The notes beneath the pieces are model-generated. The model had not been told where the DNA came from. It saw nothing but the letters and a program-made list of their open reading frames with translations, and ran no database searches. Shown one piece after another: positions 41,601 through 50,737 of a stretch of 64,000 nucleotides of DNA. The DNA lies in NCBI GenBank assembly GCA_023091735.1, contig JALKBU010000026.1, forward strand, positions 62,001 through 126,000. Direction: 5' to 3'. The first letter of the stretch is position 1. Each line of letters starts with the position of its first letter. Position numbers and translations under genes: made by a program. This stretch comes from Trichomonas tenax. Taxonomy: Eukaryota; Parabasalia; Trichomonadida; Trichomonadidae.

Positions 41601-44600
41601 TGAAGAATTAAAGAATGTTGTTGAATCAAAAGATAAAGAAATGGATGAATTAAAAGCAGCAATTGTAACTCTTCAATCTGATTATGAACAATCAAATAAA
41701 AATATTGAAACTACATTTACTGAGCTCAATGTTTCCAATCTCAATGAATTACAAAGTCAAATCTCTCGTAATTTCGACGACAAAAAGAAACTTGAACAAA
41801 AAGTCGCTTCACTTCAAAAGGAATTAGAAGATCTCAAAGCTAAATTATCAATGAAGGAGGAACAACAGAAATCAATATCCGTTTTTGAAGCAGATAATAC
41901 ATTGCTTAAGCAAAAACTCGATAACATCGAAAAGATCCATAAAATTGAAATCGATGAACTCCAGAAAGAAATCAAAGTTCTTTCTGATGCTAAAACAAGA
42001 TTATCAACTGAAGTCGAAGATATTACAAATGAAAACATCTCTTTGAGATCACAAATTAATTCTTCTTTTTCGATGAAACAAACATCAACAGATGAATATA
42101 ATGAAATGAAGAAGAAATTAAATGCTTTGGTTGAATTAAATGGAAAACTTGAAATACAGTTGAAGCAACTCAATGTTTTAACAGTTCCAAAGGATCAATA
42201 TAACGAACTCACTACAAATTTGAATACTGTGGAACAAGAGTTAAGAGAAGTAAAGCGTCAAAATGCAACATATCTTCAGGAATTACAAAACACAGTTCCA
42301 ATTGAAGATTTTAATGCTAAAGAAGAAAGTCTCCATAGAACTTTGTCAACAATCGATCAATTGAAGAGTTCTGTTAAAGTTGCTCAAAAAGAACTCCAAA
42401 ATATGAAATCAACAATGCATTCACAAACAAAGCAATTAAATACTTTAGAATCATCACTTGCACAAAAAGACAGTGAATTATCACAACTTAAGGCAGAAAA
42501 TTCAAAGATGGAATCAATAATCGATGGATTGGAAACCGAAAACAATAATAATACGAACACTCAGAGCAAACTTAATGAAATGGTTAAGAACAAAGATTTG
42601 CAAATCAAATTGCTTGAGAATCAAATGGAGAACATGAAGTCGCAATTGAATGAATCTATTAATTTAACAAACGAAAATTCATTACTTCAATCAACTCTTC
42701 AAACAAAGGAAACACAAAATAAATCACTTGTAAATGAAAACTCAATGCTATTGCAAAATATTCAAGCTAAAGAATCATTGAATAAGACTTTGGCTGCCGA
42801 AAATTCACAACTTAAAGAAAGCATCCAAAAGATTGAAATCCAATCGAAACTCAATGAATCAGAATTGCAACAGCTCAAAGAGAATTTGAAGCAGAAAGAA
42901 AACATAATATCAGAGTTAATGAAAGAAAAGCAAACTTATCAAACATCAATAAGTGAAGCAGATAGAATCCAAAGCGATTTAAGAAGCAAAGACATCCAAT
43001 TGGAATATCTCACAAATGAAAACAAAAAGCTTAAAGAATTGCTTCTCGATAGCGAAAATTCATTAAGAATTAAAGATTCAGAAGTTCGTGATTTCTCAAG
43101 TGAAATTAAGAGATTAAAAGATATTTGTTCAACTAAAGAAAATGAAGCTGAAAGAGTTACATCAGAACTCAAGAGAAAGGATAATGAAAATAGAGATATT
43201 TCGAATGAAATTAGAAGACTTAAAGATCAACTCTCGGACTTGAATAATCAATTATCAAAAGAAACTTCAGAGAATAAATCTCTCAGAGATTCAAATTCTG
43301 ATAAAGATCGAAAGATTAATTCATTAATAGAATCAAACAGTGATCTTCAAAATTCTTTGAATGATAAAGATTCGAAACTGAAATCAATCATTGATGAAAG
43401 AAACAAGTTAAAAGAAAATCTTCATGAAAGAAAAATTGAATGTGAAAACTTAATTCATCAAAATGAAGACTCGAAGAATTCTGTTCAAAAATTAACACTT
43501 AAACTTGAGAATCTCCAAAAGGAATTAGAAGAATCAGAATCTAAAGTTGAGAAATGCGAACAAGAAAACGATTCATTAAAGAAGGATCTTCAATCTTTAA
43601 GAAACGACAATCGAAAACTTTCTCTTCAAATGGAAGAAAAAGATTTAACATTTTCCGATCAAATCAAAGAATTAGAAAGAAACAATAAATCACTCTTGAA
43701 TCAACTAAATGAATGCAAGGAAAAGATAAAAACACAAGAATCAACAAATGAACAAGTCAATGAAGAAAACAACAAATTGAAGCAACAAATCAAACAAGGA
43801 AATATCGCAAATCAAAGAAAGATTCAAGATTTAACAGATGAAATCAATGAGCTGAAAGACGTTAAGGATAAGTTTGAAACACAAAAGAGTGAATTTGAAC
43901 AGATGAAATCTGTTAATAATGAGTTAAAGAATGAAAATTCAACTCTGAAAAAAAATGTTTTAAAGCAATTCGAAGAATCCAAATCATTGAAGGATAAATT
44001 GCAAAAGATAACGGCCGAAAAACAAGAATTAAAGGATAGCAATACATCTTTGTTGAATTCAACAGTTCCAAATGAGAAATTTAAGAAAATTCAAGAAGAA
44101 AACAAATCTCTGATGCAAACGATCCAAGAAAATCAATCACAATCAACAATAATAAACGAGTCATTATCAAAGCAACTTCAAAAGAAAGAAAATGAACTGC
44201 AGCAATTGAAGAAAGAATCTGAACAAAAGATCAATGATCTTCAAAAGAATTTTATGTCTAAAGAACAAAGATTGGCAAATCTTGAAAAATCAGCGGAAAT
44301 GATTACAAAGGAAATCGATGGAAAGCGTCTAGTTTTGAATGGTAATTCCCAAATTATTGAACAAATGCAGAGCAAACTTATTCAAAAAGATGCCGAAATT
44401 ACGGAATTACAAAAACAAATCAAATCAAGAGATAACCAAATTTCTTCCATTACAAATAAGAATATTGAACTTGAAAATAATCTGAATTATGAAATGAATG
44501 AAAACCAAAAGATTAAAGAAGATTTGAAGAACAAAGAGCTGGAAATTGCTTCAATTAAATCTTCATCTACAGAAATGCAAAACAGAGTTCTCGAGGCAAA

Positions 44601-47600
44601 TAATAATCTTCACGAATTACAAATGCAACTTCAGCAGAATAACAAATCAATATTTGATCTTCAAGCAATAATAAATCAAAAAGAAAATGAAATCAAATTA
44701 CTGCAAAATCAATTAAACATCGAGAAATCAAACAAAGAATCAGAAATGTCTGTTGCAAGTCAACAAAATGACCAAAATCAGCAGAAAATAATCGAATTAC
44801 AAACCAAACTCAAATCAAAAGAGAATGATTATGATTTAATCAAACAAAAGTTGGATCAAAAAGATGCTGAAATTGATGCCATTAAATCGAATGTTGATGA
44901 ATTAAGAAACAATTTGTCGAATGTTAACAAAGAGAAAACTGATTTACAGTTAACTCTTCAAGAGAAAGAAAACAATTTGATTCAAGCACAATCACAGATA
45001 GAAAAGCTTTCTAAGTCTGTTAAACAAATGAAAGATGAACTCAGAGCAAGTGATGATCAAATCAAAGAACTTCGATCACAAACAGTTGTTTATCAAAGCC
45101 AAATCTATGATAACAATAGTTTGATGAAATCATTGCAAGTTGTGAAAGAAGAATCTCAAATGCGTGAAAAATGCATTGATGATCAACTCAAATCGTTGTC
45201 TTTGAAAGATAGTCAAATTAAATCTCTTCAAGATGTAAATCGTGAAAAAGATGACAAAATAAGAAAGCTTGAAAGCGAAATTCTTGATCTTTCAGGAAGC
45301 ACAAACGAAATTAAACGAATTCAAGAACAGAGTTTGAATAATGAATCGATAATGAAATCAAATCTTGATGCAGTTAATAATAAAATGAATGCTTTGCAGA
45401 ATGATTTAATCGCAGCTGATAAGCAAGTGAAGAAACTTCAGAATGAATTGAATGTTAAAAGTGAAGAAAATGAATTACTTCAGCAAACAGTTGATAAACT
45501 TTCCAAACAGAACTCAGAATTAGTTTTGGAGAATGAAAGAATTCACAAATTATACAATCAAATGTTGACTGATTTGCATCAATATAATGGAGAAAAGGAC
45601 AAAATGAAAGAGAAACTTGATAAAGCAAATTCTGAAATCGAGCAATTAAAGTCAGAATTGAATTCTCTTAAGTTCAATGATGGTGAAAATGGAGAAAGAA
45701 TTAATGATCTCGAGACAGAACTATCAGAAAAGAACAAACTTATTAAATTGCTGCAAAATCAAATTGTTCAATCATCTGCTGCTAATATGAAATCAGTTTT
45801 GGATCATAAGGATCGAGAAATCAAGAAACTTTCTGAAAGCAGTGATAAAGTTCGTCAATTGGAAAGACAAATATCTGACATGAAAGATGAATTTAGCAAG
45901 AAATTAAATGATATTCTGAATGATTTGAATCAAGCAGAGAATTTAAGAATCGCCGCAGAATCAGAAAAGAAGAAACTTGAAATTGAATTGGCAAAACTTA
46001 AAGTCAATGATCAGCAAATGTCAATAATGGAAAATAAGATGAAGGAAATGCAAAAAGTTATTCTCGATTTCAAGAATGATCATAATATCAAAGAAAATCA
46101 AATCATCAATCAAACGAAACAAATAAAGAAACTCGGTTCATTTGTTTCTAAAGCTAAATCATTGAAAGCAGAGAATTCATTGCTCAAATCGCAACTTTCA
46201 AATATCTCTGATCAAAATAATTCATCAAGAACAGAATTGGATATTTCTACGAATTTCTTGGTTTCAACAGACCCAACTCAGAGAAGAATATCAAAGCTTG
46301 AGAAGCAAATATCAACATTAATTCAAGAGAATGAAGATTTGAAGCTTGAAATCATTCACAAAAGTTCAAGCGAAGAGAATATGGATCAACTTGAAATAGA
46401 GAATCTTCAGAAGAAGTTAAAATCTGCAGAAGAACAATTAACGAAGTTAAAAGATATTGAAACAGAAAACAAGAAACTCAACAGAAAAGTTTCTTTGATG
46501 GAAGAGAACTCAAAGAATATAAATGATGAATTGCAGGCATTAATTCAAGAAAATGGAGCTCTAAAGCAAGCAAACATTTCAATGAAAGCAACAGGAGAAT
46601 CAAATGAGAAATTGCAACATCTTTTAGTCGAAAAAGAGAACGAAATCGCAAAAATTAACAAATCTTATTCCCAGAAAATGAAAGAATATAAATCAAATAT
46701 TAAATCCGCTGAAGATGAAATTCGCAAATTGCAAAATGATAATGAAAATAATGAAGAAGAAATCGAAAGATTACAAAATTCTCTCAAACTAAAGGAAAAT
46801 CAATTAAAGAGATTGTCAATGAATGATCAAATCTCAGATCAACTCAAAGATGAATTATCAAAGAAGCAATTGGAATGCGATCGACTCGCAAACGAAATCA
46901 GATCAAAGAACTCCGAAATGAATGATGTGAAGAATGAAATCGAGAAAGTTAACAATGATAAAGAAGAATTACTCAAAATCATTAATGTTAATTCTTCGTT
47001 TGTTCAAAAATTGCAGAAAGAAGTTAATGATAAATCAGAGCAGATCAATAATCTCAATGAAGAAATCGACGAATTCAAACAAGAAATCGGTAATTTACAA
47101 AATGCAATCAATCAATTAAAGCAGAAAGATGAAAATAATTCTAATCTTATTTTGGACTTTTCTTCTTTAATCAAACAATTGAAGGACTCTTTGAAGACTC
47201 TTAATAAAGAAAATAATGGCCTCGAGAGTCAAATCAAAGGTAATGAAGATGAAATCATCAAACTTTCTGGAAAGCTTCAAAACAAAGCAGAGAAACTTAA
47301 GAAACTCAAACAAATTATTGTCGGTAAAGAGAATGAATTGAATAAGGCGTTAAATGATGTTAATAGGATCACAAATGAGAACAACACACTTCAATATAAT
47401 CTCGAGCACACAGATAAACAATTAAGACAAAAAGTTTCGGATCTTGAGTCTGAAATAAAGACATTAAGAGATCAATTAGATTCCAAATCAAATGAAATAA
47501 ACGAAAAATCTGATTTCTCCTCAAAGCTAAATCAAGAGAAAGATGAAGAGATTAGGAAACTTCTAAATGAAATTTCTGGTCTCAAAGATGATTTGGATCA

Positions 47601-50157
47601 TAAAAATCAAGAATTTAGGCAATTAGAAGAGTCAGTAGAAGATTTGAATAAGAAATTTATACAAAATGAACATGAAAAAGATAAAGAAATTGCTAAACTC
47701 AAATCTGATTTCGAGAATGCGATCAAATCACAAAAAGTTCAACAAAAACTTGTTGCAAATAGAGAAAATCAATTAAAGGAGAGTGAAAAAGAAGTTCGAT
47801 CTATTTTGCTTGAGAATGAAATGTTGAAGAGTGATATTTCCAAGAAATCAGGTGCAATTGATCGCCTTCAAAAGCAAATCGATTCAATCAGTCTCACAAT
47901 GGCAAATGACAGCGTTTTATTCGAACAGAATGCAAGAAATGATCTCGGACAACAAATCCAGGATCTCATGACAGCAAATCAGACGATGACAGAAAATATC
48001 ACAACGCTGAAATTAGAAATAGAGAAGAAGAACAAAGAATTGGAAAACTTGAAGATCGAGCATTCAAAATTCGACAAAAGTGAGCAATTAGAAAATGAAA
48101 TTGTGGCTTTGAGAGAAAGAGCATTAAAGAAAGAAAAGGAAAACATTGATTTGAAGAATCAAAACCAAGATCTTATCAAAGAAATTGCGGAGAAGACATT
48201 GAAACTCTCAGAAATTGAAAAGAACTATTTGAAACACACAATTTCATCAAAGGACTTCGAGATGGAAATAAAGCCAAAGATTAATTCGTTAGAAAGTGAA
48301 AACAAAGCTCTCAAAGAAAAGATTGATGAAATGAAGTCAGATTTCGAAAAGCAAATGAAACTCAAAGATAATGAACTCGAAAATGCTCAAAAAGCGAAAA
48401 GTGAATTAACACTTAAACTAGTTGCAAATGAAAATGTTTCCAAATCCAATGAAAAGAAGAGAATCAAAGAAATCGCTCTTAAGATGAAAGAATTAGAGAA
48501 TGAAAACGAAGATTTGAAGAAGAAACTTTCTGAATCAGAAAAACGAATCGAACTGATGACAACTCAATTGAAAGATTTCCAAGATGCAAACAATGCAATG
48601 AAGAAGAATTTAGATGAAATCAAAGGTTCGAATATTGCAGTTTCTACAGAACTTGAAGTAACAAAACAAAGATTGATTGATAGTGAGAAAGCTCTTAAAT
48701 TATTAAAGAAGAAATGTGATGAATTAAGAGCACTCGTCAAGAAACTGAAGGAACAAAATCAATCTTTGAAGAAATCTCAATTATCGGATCAAGAAATCAA
48801 AGGTCAAGAAAATGAACAATTGTTGAAAGATAATGAAGAACTCAAAGAGAAAAACAAAGATTTATTCGATAATCAACAAAAGTTGAAACAACAAATTGAA
48901 GAACAAAAATCAAAGATTCATCAACTTGAGGATAAAATAATCAGTGAAAAACAAAGCAATGCTGAATTAGTAGAGAAATATTCATCAGAGAATAAATTAC
49001 TTCAAAAGAAACTTGAAGATGCAATAAATGCTCAAAACAAGGTAAATAACGATTCATCAAACTTGCAACAAAAGATTAGTGAACTTGAAAAATCAATAAA
49101 AGATAAAGAAGATGAAATTGAACAACTTAAGTCCAAGTTAGTCGAAAAAGAAGCTGAATTAACCAAATTCAAGAATGATGCATTTAGCGAGAAACAAAAC
49201 CTCATGAATCAAATTCTCAACTTGAACAACGAAATATCACAAATCAAAAATCAAGTTTCACAATTTGAAGCCGAGAAACAGAAATTGAATGATAACATAT
49301 CTAAACTAATGAATACGAAGAAACTGCTGAAATCAAAGTTTAAGGAAATCACAGAATCTAACCAAAAGAGCCAAAATGATTTCATGAAACAAAAAGATTC
49401 AGACATTGAAAATCTGAGAAAAGAAAATAAGAAGCTTCAAAACTCTCTTGATATGGCCAAACTTGATCTAGAAAGAGTCTCAGCGATTCTCGCTGAGAGA
49501 GAAATGGCAAATCAAAATCTTCTTCTTACAATTAATTCTCTAAAAGAACAGCTTAATAATAATGCAGAATCACCAGCAGACAAAAGAACCGTTGAGAAAC
49601 TTCAATCGAAACTTCTTAAGCTTAAAGAACAAAATGATCTTCTTAAATCCAAGTCAAGAAGTTCTATTGCAGAAGAAAGTTCATCCAATGAAAAGCTTGA
49701 GAAATACAGGCAACTCGCTAAGAAAGCTCAAAAGGTACTTTCATATGCATCATCATTGAGAGAAAAGATTGTTTCAACACAATCGATTTATGAAAGTATT
49801 GAAATCCTCAATATGATATTCATCGCAGCAAAACTCGAAAAAGTTGTTTTGAAGAAACAAATTCCAGATTCACCAAAGAAATCACTACAGAATGCAATCA
49901 AAGAAATCCAAAAGATTTTCCCTTGTGTTGCTGCTGTAATCGAAGATATTGATAACATAAAGACATTAGATGACCAGGTCGTTCATCTCAGGCAACAGTT
50001 TTCGCTGCTACGCGATGTTTTCGATCAAAGAGAACAAACAATCGATCAATTAGGAAAAATATTGTCTGATATAAACAGTAACAAGACTCCTTCATTTATC
50101 GAAGAATCTGCAATCAAGGCATCAAAAATCATTGCAGGTGACAGAAAACTTCGATAA
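38617..50157 (+). CDS. Giant LRR plus coiled-coil protein (3,846 aa)
   Basis: Begins with an SDS22-like leucine-rich-repeat domain (residues ~45-155: NIRKLSLIGHKISDL, LESLNLSYNKIKDI, LQSLSLNHNEITTI) and an LRR cap (YVIFLMPQLNILNRESIT, ~163-180). Essentially all the rest, from about 184 to 3,700, is heptad-repeat coiled coil rich in Leu, Glu, Lys, Asn and Gln with few prolines. A shorter less regular C-terminal tail follows. This order is that of centriolin-like and other centrosome/basal-body proteins. Trichomonad databases usually call such proteins 'viral A-type inclusion protein', which is uninformative. A role in the mastigont cytoskeleton is an inference. The start is supported by the M3 element just upstream, and the stop reads GATAAAAAT, so TAA overlaps TAAA. 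Confidence 0.9.
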   Translation: MSNSGMLTFDDEFVRTISGDINREEVTSLEFNFSPDKGCIFRLQPLKLYQNIRKLSLIGHKISDLSNFQGLNSLESLNLSYNKIKDINPLMKLTKLQSLSLNHNEITTIPRSIKGLQALNQLRISFNPISARSELTKLHPLVSLVILDIEGTPILQDKSTSQYVIFLMPQLNILNRESITFEERMKAMERFGRQEAEELTQENDNLRENIENLQKQIETLQTKLNEIQISPQTQKDIDEMKNKLENMKIENSSQKILIDQRTEELIKARQEIGRLQQELLGEEGGSNFRDVYKDSQDRIQNLQKENFELNRKIEDFEFKNNDLNSKLQDLQNKSKIKDDDIQSLNERIDDMKSKLQNLQNQNYKFDSSLQDKDNEISKLKQTLAAQKEYNGRLEENSKQLKDLLAQNKQSEVTNANFVSNLNMLKQRLSDKTKENQNLSDQIMQLQRQILMLKQENENLKENHSSDYGYNNSSNISSLDISGSDFGQIDQAVVEQYESRIKELTQTIADLRSKLQTKENSDKSNDSQKNLEIIHLKSSLEKAKKENYSLKEENVQLNSLNNIKDQKIQELVEEMKKINMKEIKSTLTTFKRDFLLKRDDCVKFLRKAKSQIVPIISSNSKTINYQNENIKKLQNENENLKEKLQNSKSENKQILALQPKINDLNKLMTQIQKENEKLQKLNRSNNEEIESLKSENEKLKDSINQNNAENNELKDQINELNKQNREYEDEIARLNRDQKTKSENLAENDKLRKDIRNLENQITDLQKQLTVNQNKIKLMNSQYQESLSNLQKLLQNKDEENVKLHEEIDEMNQKLPELEDQKNNLEQQVNELQIANETNNNEKTILEEGMKELKGKLENLENERFESNKEITEILSLVSDFNDEPINEAIKKQVEQLKKYVEMNESKDQELNELKKQLEDENQQMKEKFAKLIEESEKQLQSLKESFQKKEESRLAEIEDLKAKIDEKEQEINNINEKLADLEKENERIENIKKENEELKNVVESKDKEMDELKAAIVTLQSDYEQSNKNIETTFTELNVSNLNELQSQISRNFDDKKKLEQKVASLQKELEDLKAKLSMKEEQQKSISVFEADNTLLKQKLDNIEKIHKIEIDELQKEIKVLSDAKTRLSTEVEDITNENISLRSQINSSFSMKQTSTDEYNEMKKKLNALVELNGKLEIQLKQLNVLTVPKDQYNELTTNLNTVEQELREVKRQNATYLQELQNTVPIEDFNAKEESLHRTLSTIDQLKSSVKVAQKELQNMKSTMHSQTKQLNTLESSLAQKDSELSQLKAENSKMESIIDGLETENNNNTNTQSKLNEMVKNKDLQIKLLENQMENMKSQLNESINLTNENSLLQSTLQTKETQNKSLVNENSMLLQNIQAKESLNKTLAAENSQLKESIQKIEIQSKLNESELQQLKENLKQKENIISELMKEKQTYQTSISEADRIQSDLRSKDIQLEYLTNENKKLKELLLDSENSLRIKDSEVRDFSSEIKRLKDICSTKENEAERVTSELKRKDNENRDISNEIRRLKDQLSDLNNQLSKETSENKSLRDSNSDKDRKINSLIESNSDLQNSLNDKDSKLKSIIDERNKLKENLHERKIECENLIHQNEDSKNSVQKLTLKLENLQKELEESESKVEKCEQENDSLKKDLQSLRNDNRKLSLQMEEKDLTFSDQIKELERNNKSLLNQLNECKEKIKTQESTNEQVNEENNKLKQQIKQGNIANQRKIQDLTDEINELKDVKDKFETQKSEFEQMKSVNNELKNENSTLKKNVLKQFEESKSLKDKLQKITAEKQELKDSNTSLLNSTVPNEKFKKIQEENKSLMQTIQENQSQSTIINESLSKQLQKKENELQQLKKESEQKINDLQKNFMSKEQRLANLEKSAEMITKEIDGKRLVLNGNSQIIEQMQSKLIQKDAEITELQKQIKSRDNQISSITNKNIELENNLNYEMNENQKIKEDLKNKELEIASIKSSSTEMQNRVLEANNNLHELQMQLQQNNKSIFDLQAIINQKENEIKLLQNQLNIEKSNKESEMSVASQQNDQNQQKIIELQTKLKSKENDYDLIKQKLDQKDAEIDAIKSNVDELRNNLSNVNKEKTDLQLTLQEKENNLIQAQSQIEKLSKSVKQMKDELRASDDQIKELRSQTVVYQSQIYDNNSLMKSLQVVKEESQMREKCIDDQLKSLSLKDSQIKSLQDVNREKDDKIRKLESEILDLSGSTNEIKRIQEQSLNNESIMKSNLDAVNNKMNALQNDLIAADKQVKKLQNELNVKSEENELLQQTVDKLSKQNSELVLENERIHKLYNQMLTDLHQYNGEKDKMKEKLDKANSEIEQLKSELNSLKFNDGENGERINDLETELSEKNKLIKLLQNQIVQSSAANMKSVLDHKDREIKKLSESSDKVRQLERQISDMKDEFSKKLNDILNDLNQAENLRIAAESEKKKLEIELAKLKVNDQQMSIMENKMKEMQKVILDFKNDHNIKENQIINQTKQIKKLGSFVSKAKSLKAENSLLKSQLSNISDQNNSSRTELDISTNFLVSTDPTQRRISKLEKQISTLIQENEDLKLEIIHKSSSEENMDQLEIENLQKKLKSAEEQLTKLKDIETENKKLNRKVSLMEENSKNINDELQALIQENGALKQANISMKATGESNEKLQHLLVEKENEIAKINKSYSQKMKEYKSNIKSAEDEIRKLQNDNENNEEEIERLQNSLKLKENQLKRLSMNDQISDQLKDELSKKQLECDRLANEIRSKNSEMNDVKNEIEKVNNDKEELLKIINVNSSFVQKLQKEVNDKSEQINNLNEEIDEFKQEIGNLQNAINQLKQKDENNSNLILDFSSLIKQLKDSLKTLNKENNGLESQIKGNEDEIIKLSGKLQNKAEKLKKLKQIIVGKENELNKALNDVNRITNENNTLQYNLEHTDKQLRQKVSDLESEIKTLRDQLDSKSNEINEKSDFSSKLNQEKDEEIRKLLNEISGLKDDLDHKNQEFRQLEESVEDLNKKFIQNEHEKDKEIAKLKSDFENAIKSQKVQQKLVANRENQLKESEKEVRSILLENEMLKSDISKKSGAIDRLQKQIDSISLTMANDSVLFEQNARNDLGQQIQDLMTANQTMTENITTLKLEIEKKNKELENLKIEHSKFDKSEQLENEIVALRERALKKEKENIDLKNQNQDLIKEIAEKTLKLSEIEKNYLKHTISSKDFEMEIKPKINSLESENKALKEKIDEMKSDFEKQMKLKDNELENAQKAKSELTLKLVANENVSKSNEKKRIKEIALKMKELENENEDLKKKLSESEKRIELMTTQLKDFQDANNAMKKNLDEIKGSNIAVSTELEVTKQRLIDSEKALKLLKKKCDELRALVKKLKEQNQSLKKSQLSDQEIKGQENEQLLKDNEELKEKNKDLFDNQQKLKQQIEEQKSKIHQLEDKIISEKQSNAELVEKYSSENKLLQKKLEDAINAQNKVNNDSSNLQQKISELEKSIKDKEDEIEQLKSKLVEKEAELTKFKNDAFSEKQNLMNQILNLNNEISQIKNQVSQFEAEKQKLNDNISKLMNTKKLLKSKFKEITESNQKSQNDFMKQKDSDIENLRKENKKLQNSLDMAKLDLERVSAILAEREMANQNLLLTINSLKEQLNNNAESPADKRTVEKLQSKLLKLKEQNDLLKSKSRSSIAEESSSNEKLEKYRQLAKKAQKVLSYASSLREKIVSTQSIYESIEILNMIFIAAKLEKVVLKKQIPDSPKKSLQNAIKEIQKIFPCVAAVIEDIDNIKTLDDQVVHLRQQFSLLRDVFDQREQTIDQLGKILSDINSNKTPSFIEESAIKASKIIAGDRKLR

Positions 50158-50714
50158 AAATATATTTGTATGTAAATAAAAATTTTGTATGTTTTATACA
50201 TTTGAAATAAATCTGTATAAATCAACTAACGAACAAATTCCCATTCCAACGAAAAGCATAATATCAGCTATCTTTATTTGAAGCCTTAAAGATTGGGTTC
50301 CTAATCTACAATGACGGAAACTAAAACAAATTCACCACACAGGTTAAAATTCAGTAAGAGATCATATACAAGTATCGATCAACATTTGATTTCTCTCATT
50401 TTCGAGGTCACCTTGAAGATGCCCTAGTTGAGTGGAAGATCATTTAATACATTGATTTCCATGCTTTAAGTGAATGTGTGATGAAATCAATGCTCTTCGA
50501 CTTAAAAAGTCATTCCTCTGCAGAAAGTGATTCAAAGACATTATCTCAGATATATCACAAAAAAACTCACATACATGCAATAATATAAATATAGTTTGTC
50601 TTTTCGTTGATTGATTTTGTCTTTTTGATAATTTACGTGTCAGATTGTTGGACGATGGCGAAATTTGTTCAGAGAGAAAAAAAATTGTTAAATGTCAGAT
50701 TGTGAGACCAAAAA
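50158..50714. other. Intergenic spacer
   Basis: 3' flank of the coiled-coil gene, then AT-rich DNA without ORFs. The frame of the next gene is open back to about 50645 through TTG codons, but no ATG occurs there, so this part is treated as leader. Confidence 0.45.
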
Positions 50715-50724
50715 GTGACTGTTG
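50715..50724 (+). promoter_or_regulatory. Probable M3-like promoter element
   Basis: GTGACTGTTG, starting 23 bases before ATG 50738, the same distance as the element at 38594. It departs from the M3 pattern by T in place of C/G at the fourth core position. Confidence 0.4.
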
Positions 50725-50737
50725 CCTAAAATTTTGG

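Noticed and set aside
50645..50737. Extension of the USP frame upstream from a TTG
   Set aside because: No ATG in frame before 50738 and the M3-like element lies within this part.
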